Source of the DNA: Variovorax sp. WDL1
GTDB lineage: Bacteria; Pseudomonadota; Gammaproteobacteria; Burkholderiales; Burkholderiaceae_C
Length of the DNA: 64,000 bases
NCBI RefSeq assembly: GCF_001541225.1
Contig: NZ_LMTS01000163.1
Span: 126,305-190,304, forward strand
Reading direction: 5' to 3'
Position 1 is the stretch's first letter. Every line of letters begins with the position of its first letter. The notes under the pieces were generated by a model. That model saw only the letters and a program-made list of their open reading frames with translations. It searched no databases and had not been told where the DNA came from. Of the stretch, positions 51,024 to 58,023 are shown in pieces. The translations under genes and the position numbers were made by a program.

Positions 51024-51764
51024 ATGGCATTCACGAGGCGTCGTCCTTCTAAAGAAGAGCTCGACGCGTGGTCAACAGACCAGTTAGATCCAGACAACTG
51101 GTTTCGCATCCCAGAGTTCGGCGTCATGCCTCAGCAAGTCGGCTTCGAGGGCTTCGCGTTTCCAGTCGTCTCGCCTGGACACCCGAACTACGAGACGGCG
51201 GCGTCTGTTCGCTCGATGCTGAAGGTTGCTCGAGGCCTGATACGGAAGGACTTCGATCGACTTCAGGATGTTCGATCGGCTTCGCTGGCAGCATGGGACA
51301 AAGTAGACGCGAAGGCATCGGCGGGGCCCTTTGAGATTGCTTACGACGCAGGAGATGCAGCGCCGACTCGACAGCAGCGTGAACGGCAAGTCGCCGCGAT
51401 GTTGTACTTGTGTATTGAGTCTGGCTTCGAGATGGCCATGCGGCAAAAAGAGGCGTCAGTGCGTGGCGAGCGAATTGCCAGCAATGCTGCAATGCTCGCA
51501 ATATGGGCAGCCGGAGACTTTCTGCAGGCAGCAACAAGGATGACCACAAGTGACCGCGCTCGACTGGGAGGTCTGCGCAGCGGTGAGGTAAGACGTGCCA
51601 GGGGACTGAACAAGGACGCAGTGGAACGCGTAGCGCGAAGCCTGGGCTGGCCCGAAAAAATGCACGGCGTGAACAAGATCGTGGCTGTTCGTCTGGGCTC
51701 CTCACCAGCCCGAGTCGGGCAGATCCTCAGAGAGCTAAAGCCGCCTATCGGAGAAATGAACTAA
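51024..51764 (+). CDS. Hypothetical protein with possible C-terminal DNA-binding region
   Basis: 246 residues from MAFTRRRPSKEELDAWSTDQ; a start three codons earlier is possible. No membrane segment. The C-terminal 70 residues are basic, with RARLGGLRSGEVRRARGLNKDAVERVARSLGW and RLGSSPARVGQILREL, which read like helix-turn-helix-rich segments. No family recognised. Slightly lower G/C than the flanks. Confidence 0.55.
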   Translation: MAFTRRRPSKEELDAWSTDQLDPDNWFRIPEFGVMPQQVGFEGFAFPVVSPGHPNYETAASVRSMLKVARGLIRKDFDRLQDVRSASLAAWDKVDAKASAGPFEIAYDAGDAAPTRQQRERQVAAMLYLCIESGFEMAMRQKEASVRGERIASNAAMLAIWAAGDFLQAATRMTTSDRARLGGLRSGEVRRARGLNKDAVERVARSLGWPEKMHGVNKIVAVRLGSSPARVGQILRELKPPIGEMN

Positions 51765-51797
51765 CCAGGGGTCTTGGTTCGTTTCGCCCTACAAGTT

Positions 51798-51845
51798 TCT
51801 ACTCGCTCCCATTGCTGCAACCCGCAGCGACATGGAGCGAGTAGA
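51798..51845 (+). promoter_or_regulatory. Long hairpin covering the ribosome-binding site of the AlpA-like gene
   Basis: TCTACTCGCTCC (51798-51809) pairs perfectly over 12 bp with GGAGCGAGTAGA (51834-51845). An inner stem GCTGC/GCAGC (51814-51818 with 51824-51828) closes most of the loop. The right arm contains the GGAGCGAG ribosome-binding site and the A of the ATG at 51845. In RNA this would hide the start; in DNA it could be an operator. Confidence 0.6.
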
Positions 51846-52093
51846 TGCAACATAGTGAAGCCCAACGGCAACGGATAACTACAGCGCTGACTTCTAGCCG
51901 AGTCGCGACCCATCAGAAGCTTCGCCCGAACGGCGCGAGCACTCTTTGCGGCGTAAGCAAAGCGACGCTGCTTCGCTGGGAGAAGCAGCGAGAGGATTTC
52001 CCGAAGCCCGCACGCCCAACCCCGCGGGTGACGCTCTACGACAGGGATCGCTTGCTGGCCTTCATCGAGGCTGTGCAGGGGGTGCCGGCATGA
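51845..52093 (+). CDS. AlpA-like excisionase/regulator
   Basis: 82 residues. The core LCGVSKATLLRWEKQREDFPKPARPTP followed by LYDRDRLLAFIEAVQ is the MerR-like winged helix-turn-helix of AlpA and excisionase proteins, with the usual phrase WE..R.DFP.P. Such proteins control excision and transcription in P4-type satellites and prophages. Its start codon and ribosome-binding site are inside the hairpin described above. The stop overlaps the next ATG by 4 bases. Confidence 0.75.
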   Translation: MQHSEAQRQRITTALTSSRVATHQKLRPNGASTLCGVSKATLLRWEKQREDFPKPARPTPRVTLYDRDRLLAFIEAVQGVPA

Positions 52094-52293
52094 GCGACGC
52101 CGAAGCCAAGGCCAAGAAGGCATTCGACGGGCTCGCCGCGCGCGCCGCGATCAATGGCTATACCTGCTACGCCACCACGGTCGGAAACATCGTCCTGAGC
52201 CGTCTGGGCGGTGCGTGGCTGTTTGATGGCGTTGCCGCCGCTTCCGCCTGGCTCGACCACCTCTATCAGCCGTCTACGGAGGTTGCCGCATGA
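52090..52293 (+). CDS. Hypothetical small protein
   Basis: 67 residues starting MSDAEAKAKKAFDGLAARAA. It includes INGYTCYATTVGNIVLSRLGGAWLFDGV and VAAASAWLDHL; no membrane segment is certain. Coupled by ATGA overlaps to the AlpA-like gene before and the gene after. Not recognised. Confidence 0.5.
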   Translation: MSDAEAKAKKAFDGLAARAAINGYTCYATTVGNIVLSRLGGAWLFDGVAAASAWLDHLYQPSTEVAA

Positions 52294-52553
52294 GCTGGGT
52301 CGAGTGGGACCAACCGCCGCGCGACTCAGAGTTCAAGGATCTCAGCGGCCAGATCTACCGCATGCGCAACCTGCGCCTGCGCTCTGCCATCAGCTACTAC
52401 GACGCCTGCCAGCACGGCGGGGATTACTGGCTGCTCGCTCCCAACGGTGGGCAGATGTTCGAGGCCGACACGCTGGACGAGATCCGGAAGTGGCTGCGCC
52501 TACCTACAGCGAAGCCGGCTGGCAACGTTGCCACGCGGGAGGCGTCGCCATGA
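52290..52553 (+). CDS. Hypothetical small protein
   Basis: 87 residues starting MSWVEWDQPPRDSEFKDLSG. Aromatic-rich, with AISYYDACQHGGDYWLLAP and FEADTLDEIRKWLRL. Its last residues (AGNVATREASP) are encoded by palindrome copy 4, suggesting that the palindrome was added to or evolved within the gene end. The stop overlaps the next ATG. Confidence 0.5.
   Translation: MSWVEWDQPPRDSEFKDLSGQIYRMRNLRLRSAISYYDACQHGGDYWLLAPNGGQMFEADTLDEIRKWLRLPTAKPAGNVATREASP
52520..52533. repeat. TGGCAACGTTGCCA palindrome, copy 4
   Basis: A perfect 14-bp copy at the 3' end of the gene at 52290 and 17 bases before the ATG at 52550. Confidence 0.6.
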
Positions 52554-52879
52554 CCAAAAAAGTAAACCTCGGAGCGATGTCAGTCGCGTCCGAGGTTCCA
52601 GAAGAAAGCTATCAGTTGCCTCCGAATTCTACGTCTAAGTCGACTGCGACGGAAGTCCAGATTCAAAAGCTGATCGCGTTTCTGCGGCAACGCCCGCGCC
52701 ACACGCATGAGCTTCGCATGCTCGGCATAAGCCACCCGGCCGGCCGCGTGCTCGACTTGCAGGAGCGCGGCTACGTCCTGGAGTCGGCGCGCGTAGCCAG
52801 TGTCGATTCGGACGGCTTCACGCATCGCGGTGTCGCGCTGTACAGCCTGATCGCCGAGCCTGAAGGGGTGGGGCGATGA
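52550..52879 (+). CDS. Predicted winged-helix protein
   Basis: 109 residues starting MTKKVNLGAMSVASEVPEES. The C-terminal 65 residues, KLIAFLRQRPRHTHELRMLG followed by HPAGRVLDLQERGY, have the form of a small winged helix that recognises DNA, like the helix-turn-helix domains found in phage regulatory genes. N-terminal 45 residues are polar and probably disordered. It comes just before paralogue B. Confidence 0.5.
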   Translation: MTKKVNLGAMSVASEVPEESYQLPPNSTSKSTATEVQIQKLIAFLRQRPRHTHELRMLGISHPAGRVLDLQERGYVLESARVASVDSDGFTHRGVALYSLIAEPEGVGR

Positions 52880-53344
52880 ATGGCCAAAGCATCTCGCTAC
52901 AAGGGCCAGCTACGCGACGCGGGCGGGTTCATAGCCATACCCCATGCAGTCGTCGATTCGGCGGCGTACAGGGGCCTCAGCGTCCACGCACGCGCCTTCC
53001 TGATCGACGTCGCGCGGCAGTTCAAAGGCTCCAACAACGGAGCATTGCTTTGCTCTCGAGCGCACATGGCGCCGCTCGGCTGGACGTCGAACGACATGTT
53101 GACCAAGTGCACGCGCGAACTCGTCGCGGCCAAGTTGCTGCATCAGACAGTCGTCGGGCACCGGCCGAACAAGGCCGCGTGGTTCGCAGTTACTTGGCTC
53201 GGCCTGGACAGGCTCAACGGTTTCGACCACGGAGCCGCGGAGAGCTTCGTACGCGGTGCCTACAAGCACGCCGACCCGCTGCCGTCTCCCAAGCCCTCCC
53301 GCGCCCAGATGTACGACCGCTGGCGCGCGCCTGCCGCCGCATGA
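52880..53344 (+). CDS. Winged-helix replication/regulatory-type protein, paralogue B
   Basis: 154 residues. RDAGGFIAIPHAVVDSAAY, LSVHARAFLIDVARQF, GWTSNDMLTKCTRELVAAKL and GHRPNKAAWFAVTW align without gaps to the protein at 50130, about 60 percent identical by eye. Both N- and C-termini differ. Two diverged copies in one element suggest that they act on different sites or at different stages. No iteron-like repeats follow this copy. Confidence 0.6.
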   Translation: MAKASRYKGQLRDAGGFIAIPHAVVDSAAYRGLSVHARAFLIDVARQFKGSNNGALLCSRAHMAPLGWTSNDMLTKCTRELVAAKLLHQTVVGHRPNKAAWFAVTWLGLDRLNGFDHGAAESFVRGAYKHADPLPSPKPSRAQMYDRWRAPAAA

Positions 53345-53445
53345 GCGCAACGAGCGTTCAACGGGCGTTCAACGCAAGGGGCTCCGAAGGGGCTTTAAAG
53401 CCCTTCACCCCCCGGCCGAAGCCCGGCCACTTCCTCAACCACTGA
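53341..53445 (+). CDS. Possible very small protein
   Basis: 34 residues starting MSATSVQRAFNARGSEGALK, with an ATGA overlap with paralogue B. Basic and Pro-rich at the end. Nothing in the sequence identifies it; only the coupled start speaks for it. Confidence 0.25.
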   Translation: MSATSVQRAFNARGSEGALKPFTPRPKPGHFLNH

Positions 53446-53463
53446 CACGAAAGGTCATTCCCC

Positions 53464-53709
53464 ATGTCCCATACCTCATCCACCCAAATTGCCGCCGAAG
53501 AGGCATTCGTTCTGTCGCTGGCAGACCTGACTCCCAGCGAGTCCGCGAAGCTGATTGCCAAGCGCTACGACGGCGCTGCGATGGGCAGTCTGTTCCATCA
53601 AGTGGGCTTCACTCCCGGCGAGGCCGCACCGGTCCGGGCTGCACTGACCAAGGTCGTCGGCGCTGCCGAAGCTCTGAATCTCCTGCTGGCCAAGATCGAA
53701 GGGAACTGA
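53464..53709 (+). CDS. Hypothetical small protein
   Basis: 81 residues starting MSHTSSTQIAAEEAFVLSLA. Mostly helical, with LTPSESAKLIAKRYDGAAMGSLFHQVGF and PVRAALTKVVGAAEALNLLLAKI. AAAGG-like purines (GAAAGG) lie about 9 bases before the ATG. Three bases separate it from the next gene. Not recognised. Confidence 0.5.
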   Translation: MSHTSSTQIAAEEAFVLSLADLTPSESAKLIAKRYDGAAMGSLFHQVGFTPGEAAPVRAALTKVVGAAEALNLLLAKIEGN

Positions 53710-53712
53710 AAC

Positions 53713-54444
53713 ATGAGCAACCACAAATCTTCCCGCCTCGCCATGGTCTCTCGCGCGATCGCGCACTCGAACGAACTGACAGCCTCGACCAGCATGCGGG
53801 TCGCGGAGGCATTGGCCATGCTCGACCACGAGCGCATTACCAGCGTGCCGGGGCTCATGAAATCTCGCGATGAAAGGGCCGGGGTCGTCATGGGCGATCG
53901 AGACCTTAGCGACGAAGGCAAGCAATCGCGAGTCAAGGGGATAGCCAGCGGCACGATGGGGCACCTCGCCTCTCTCGCGAAAAAGATCGTCGAGATGGAG
54001 GCGGAATACCGGAAGGACGCGGCAAGCGCGGTGCCGCTGCCGGAAGCCAGCCCCGCCGACGTGATGATCGACCTTGCGATCGCTGCATACGTGAAGCAGG
54101 CAAATCCGAAGCCCTTCCAGATGGAAGGCATGTCTGAGCGTGTGCGGCTTGCTATCGCCCGCACGCCGCCTGAGCTGGCCGGCATCGAGCCCGCCGTGCA
54201 GGCCCGCGTCCTCGGTAGCCTGATGGACCCCGCGAAGGCCGTCCAGCTTGGCGATGAGAAGCAGGCGCTGGAAATGGCGCGCAACGTCGTTCAAGCCGCG
54301 ATCCACGACCTTTCTCCTGATGCGCAAGAAACGCCCAGGGAGATGGTTCGCATGTTCGGCACAGGTTGGAAGTTGCCCGGTGTGGCGGAGTCCATGGCTG
54401 AGCGCCTGGCCTCGGAACCCGCCCCGGGCGGATCGGAGGGCTGA
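53713..54444 (+). CDS. Hypothetical protein, helical
   Basis: 243 residues starting MSNHKSSRLAMVSRAIAHSN. Predicted largely helical and soluble, with a Met-rich composition; no membrane span, no known motif. ATG is preceded by GGGAACTGAAAC. It lies three genes before the tail-tip gene, where a classical phage would have minor tail proteins, but I see no similarity to those. Confidence 0.5.
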   Translation: MSNHKSSRLAMVSRAIAHSNELTASTSMRVAEALAMLDHERITSVPGLMKSRDERAGVVMGDRDLSDEGKQSRVKGIASGTMGHLASLAKKIVEMEAEYRKDAASAVPLPEASPADVMIDLAIAAYVKQANPKPFQMEGMSERVRLAIARTPPELAGIEPAVQARVLGSLMDPAKAVQLGDEKQALEMARNVVQAAIHDLSPDAQETPREMVRMFGTGWKLPGVAESMAERLASEPAPGGSEG

Positions 54445-54447
54445 TCG

Positions 54448-54807
54448 ATGGCCGAATTCTTCGACAACAAGCCGGCCATCGAGGCCCATCTGCTCGACAT
54501 CGAGCGGGAGCTCACGCAGCCGATCAAGGCCACGCCCGCGCGCCTGCGCGATCGCATCCTTGCCAAGGCGGCGGTCTTCCTGGCCGACTGCATCGGCAAG
54601 CGCGCGCTCGAGCTGCACAACGACGTGAGCCGGCGTGTCGCCATGCTGGAGCAGCGCCGGCCCCCGGCCTTCCTGGCCGTGTGGGAGGAGGGGCGCCACT
54701 ACGGTGCGCAAGCCTTCGTCACCTACGGCGGGAGGCTGTGGCATGCGACCGCTGACACGAAGGCGGTGCCTGGCACGAATGGCGACTGGACGCCGCTGGT
54801 GGGCTGA
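54448..54807 (+). CDS. Small protein with carbohydrate-binding-like C-terminus, tail-associated
   Basis: 119 residues. The first 75 are helical and charged. The last 45, VWEEGRHYGAQAFVTYGGRLWHATADT then PGTNGDWTPL, have the spacing of aromatic residues seen in chitin/cellulose-binding modules of CBM5/12 type. Phages often encode such modules beside tail-tip genes, where they may help bind the host surface. It ends 3 bases before the tail-tip gene. Confidence 0.55.
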   Translation: MAEFFDNKPAIEAHLLDIERELTQPIKATPARLRDRILAKAAVFLADCIGKRALELHNDVSRRVAMLEQRRPPAFLAVWEEGRHYGAQAFVTYGGRLWHATADTKAVPGTNGDWTPLVG

Positions 54808-54810
54808 CCG

Positions 54811-57800
54811 ATGAGCATGCAATCTGTCCTCGGGGTGGTTGGCGGTGTCATCGGCTCGTTCTTCGGCGTGCCGCAGCTGGGCTTCATCGCCGGCTCGCTC
54901 GTTGGCGGGTTGCTCACGGAGGGAGAAAAGACCGAAGGGCCGCGCCTGGACAGCCTCAAGGTTCAGGTCAGCACGTACGGCGCCGGCATCCCGGTGCTGT
55001 ACGGGACGGAGCGCATCGGCGGCAATGTGGTCTGGTCCACCGACAAGCTGGAGTTCGAGAGCACGACGGACGTCGGGAAGGGCGGGGGGGCAGAGCACAC
55101 CGACTATCGCTACTTCGTCCAGATGCGGATCGCCTTGTGCGAGACGCCGCGCGATGGCTCGACGGTGTCGCTCGTGCAGATCTTCCAGGACGGCAAACTG
55201 AAGTGGGATGCAAGGTCCGGGCTCCCGATCTCGACCGCTTTGGCCAGCGAAGAAAACCTGTTTGCCTTCTTCACTCTGTATCAGGGCCACTCTGACCAGT
55301 TGCCCGATGCCATCGAAGAAATCTATGCGGGCGGCGCGGGCTCGGTCCCAGCGTATCGAGGTGTTGTGTCTATCGCGATGCGCGCAATCGAGTGCCCGGG
55401 CGGCCGGGTGCCTCAGTTCTCGTTCGTGCTGTCGACCAGCTCCGCGACCGTGATCGAGGTCAACGAGCTCGCCGACGCGCCGGCCGGGGTCACCAGCTAT
55501 CACGGCCAGTACATCAAGGGCGGAATCTGGCACACCAACAACACCGACGCCGACACGGACGGCAATGGCGAACTGGAGGTGTACTTCAGCCACTCAGGCG
55601 CGCCGATGACCCTGGAGCGGACGATCCCGCTCCTGTTTTGCAAAGTAGGGTTCAGGACCACATTCGCCCCGATCCCATGCCCCGGCACGCCGAATCCTAC
55701 GGTCATCCGCACGCGCACCGACGCGAACGAGATGGACACGTATATCGACATCATTGATCTGAATGAGGGGACGCAAACGGCCATCTTCACCTACACCAAG
55801 GGGACGCTGGACTATCCGTTCCTGAGCAGCTCCTACGCAACGGCTGCCCACGACCCGCAGACCGGAAAGTACGTCATGGTGGGTGGCGGCACGACCGATC
55901 TGCAGACCAAGCCGGCAGTGATCAATCAAGACGGCACGATGACCACCTGTGACGTCGTCACGGGCACGACCGTTGGACCTGTCGGGATCTACGAAGATGC
56001 GGTCTACGTCGTCACCGTGGCCGGTGGGAGTCTCCAGATGGAGACCCGTAACGCCACAACCGGGGCCGTGCTCGCAGCCCCAGTAGTGGGGCCCGCGCTG
56101 GGCGTCAGCGACGTCTTCGCGCAAGCTGCCATCTTCTGCTCGAGCCAGGGTGTATTCGTGAGCGTGCCGACGACCAATGGTGTTGCCTCGCGCTTCTTCC
56201 GTGTGACCGATTCGGCGTGGGAGTTGATCTACACCGCTGACATCCTGCAGCATTACACGGGCGCCAGCGCGAACTTCTACAGCGACGGGAACATGTCGGT
56301 CGTTGGACCCTCGTCGGCTGATCGAAAATATGAGGTCGTGCGGCCAGCTGTGAGCATCTCTGACGTTCTGGTCAAGGACATCATCTCGGACCAGTGCGAG
56401 CGCGTGGGGGAGACGCGATACGACGTGAGCGCCATCCCCGACGAGGACACGATCCACGGCTACAAGCTCCAGAACCCGGCGAGCGCGCGCAGCAACGTCG
56501 ACCCGCTGCTGACTGCCTTCGCTATCTTTGTCGTCGACGAGGATGGCCTGATCAAGTTCAAGAAGTACGAGGACATCGCCTCCGAAGCGACGATCAGCTA
56601 TGACGAGCTCGGCCAGGCCGAGGATGGGGCAGATCCCGCTGACGCGATGCCGCTCAGTCGCACGCAAGAGATCGACCTTCCGCGTAGCGTCTCCGTCAGT
56701 TACATCAATCAGGACTTCGACTACCAAACTGCGACCGAGGCGGCAACCCGCCAGGTCACAGAGGCAAACGAAGATCTGACGATCGAACTGCCGATTGCCA
56801 CCAACTCCGATCACGCCGCTCGCGTGGCGCAGACGATCCTCTTCGCTCGCTGGCGGCAGCAAAACACGCGGGCCATGAAGGTGTCCCGCAAGTTCGCCTT
56901 TCTGAGCCCGGGTGACGGTGTGACCGTTGAATACCCACGGGGAACGTCCAGGCTCTGGCGGATCATGAGCCTGACCGACACGGGTGCAGTGATCGAGATG
57001 ACGGTCGAGCCAGGCGACGCCGAGTTGTTCACGCAGACCGCGATCGGGGCCGCAGGGTATATACGGCAAGGCGTTGACCCGCTGCCTGCGCCGACCGCAC
57101 TGGAGATCCTCGACGGCCCGATCCTGCAGGACAGCGACAACAACGCCGGCCTGTACGCGGTCATGGAAAGCCGCGGCACGGGCTGGACCGGCGCTGAGCT
57201 GCTCATGGGCGATTCGGTGACCTCTCTTGAACCGGTTGGCACAGTCAGCAACGAGTCCGTCATCGGCTCCGCTGAAACGGCGCTCGGCGACTTCACGCGC
57301 AACGTCGTCGATGAGGTCAACCTGCTGACCGTCAACATCGGCGAGGGCTCGCTCTCGAACATCACCCGGGATGTCCTGCTCGCCGGCACATCGAACGTCG
57401 CGGCTGTGGGTGGCAATGGCCGCTGGGAGATCATCAAGTTTCAGCGCGCCGACAGCCTTGGGAGTGGCCGCTACATCCTGTCTGGCCTGCTGCGGGGCCT
57501 TCGGGGCACTGGCTGGGCCGCAGGGCTGCACCAGGTCGCGGACCGCTTCATCCTGCTCGGCACGGCCGGCACGCTGCGCCCGAACCTCGATCCAGGGGCC
57601 ATCGGTCAAACCAAGATCTACAAGGCACGGTCCAAAGGCCGGAGCGCCGAATCGGCGTTCACGCGCTCCTATGCGAACACGGCCGAGGGCCTCAAACCCT
57701 TCAGCCCTGTCGATCTGCGCAAGAGCATCTCCAGCAACAACATCACGTTGACGTGGGGCCGGCGTTCGCGTCTTGTCGACAACGTGCTGTCCACGGGCGT

Positions 57801-58023
57801 GATCCCCCTCGGCGAATCGCTCGAGCGCTATGACGTGGTGATCTACAGCGATGGCACGTTCACCACGATCAAGCGCGTCCTCTCTGTTTTCTCCGCCTCG
57901 GCCGTCTACACCAGCGCCGAGCAGATCGCGGATTTCGGTTCCAACCAATCGACGCTCTATGTCCGCGTCTATCAGCTCAGCGACACCATCGGTCGCGGGC
58001 ACGAACTTCAGGCCACTGTATGA
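54811..58023 (+). CDS. Phage tail-tip (host specificity/hub) protein
   Basis: 1070 residues. The start MSMQSVLGVVGGVIGSFFGVPQLG then KVQVSTYGAGIPVLYGTERIGGNVVWST is the signature of siphophage and gene-transfer-agent hub proteins, and the central region (RSVSVSYINQDFDYQTATEAATRQ, about 620-790) matches the putative phage tail protein family. Residues 230-560 look like inserted beta-rich repeats (WD-like VVGGGTTDLQTKPAVIN). C-terminal fibronectin-like part ends at YVRVYQLSDTIGRGHELQATV. It would sit at the tip of a long non-contractile tail. No other tail structural gene precedes it. Overlaps the fibre gene by 4 bases. Confidence 0.85.
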   Translation: MSMQSVLGVVGGVIGSFFGVPQLGFIAGSLVGGLLTEGEKTEGPRLDSLKVQVSTYGAGIPVLYGTERIGGNVVWSTDKLEFESTTDVGKGGGAEHTDYRYFVQMRIALCETPRDGSTVSLVQIFQDGKLKWDARSGLPISTALASEENLFAFFTLYQGHSDQLPDAIEEIYAGGAGSVPAYRGVVSIAMRAIECPGGRVPQFSFVLSTSSATVIEVNELADAPAGVTSYHGQYIKGGIWHTNNTDADTDGNGELEVYFSHSGAPMTLERTIPLLFCKVGFRTTFAPIPCPGTPNPTVIRTRTDANEMDTYIDIIDLNEGTQTAIFTYTKGTLDYPFLSSSYATAAHDPQTGKYVMVGGGTTDLQTKPAVINQDGTMTTCDVVTGTTVGPVGIYEDAVYVVTVAGGSLQMETRNATTGAVLAAPVVGPALGVSDVFAQAAIFCSSQGVFVSVPTTNGVASRFFRVTDSAWELIYTADILQHYTGASANFYSDGNMSVVGPSSADRKYEVVRPAVSISDVLVKDIISDQCERVGETRYDVSAIPDEDTIHGYKLQNPASARSNVDPLLTAFAIFVVDEDGLIKFKKYEDIASEATISYDELGQAEDGADPADAMPLSRTQEIDLPRSVSVSYINQDFDYQTATEAATRQVTEANEDLTIELPIATNSDHAARVAQTILFARWRQQNTRAMKVSRKFAFLSPGDGVTVEYPRGTSRLWRIMSLTDTGAVIEMTVEPGDAELFTQTAIGAAGYIRQGVDPLPAPTALEILDGPILQDSDNNAGLYAVMESRGTGWTGAELLMGDSVTSLEPVGTVSNESVIGSAETALGDFTRNVVDEVNLLTVNIGEGSLSNITRDVLLAGTSNVAAVGGNGRWEIIKFQRADSLGSGRYILSGLLRGLRGTGWAAGLHQVADRFILLGTAGTLRPNLDPGAIGQTKIYKARSKGRSAESAFTRSYANTAEGLKPFSPVDLRKSISSNNITLTWGRRSRLVDNVLSTGVIPLGESLERYDVVIYSDGTFTTIKRVLSVFSASAVYTSAEQIADFGSNQSTLYVRVYQLSDTIGRGHELQATV

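Noticed and set aside
55594-58002. Long minus-strand frames opposite the tail-tip gene (also 53476-55593)
   Set aside because: Arg/His/Asp-rich antisense of intact phage genes with coupled starts; no domain.
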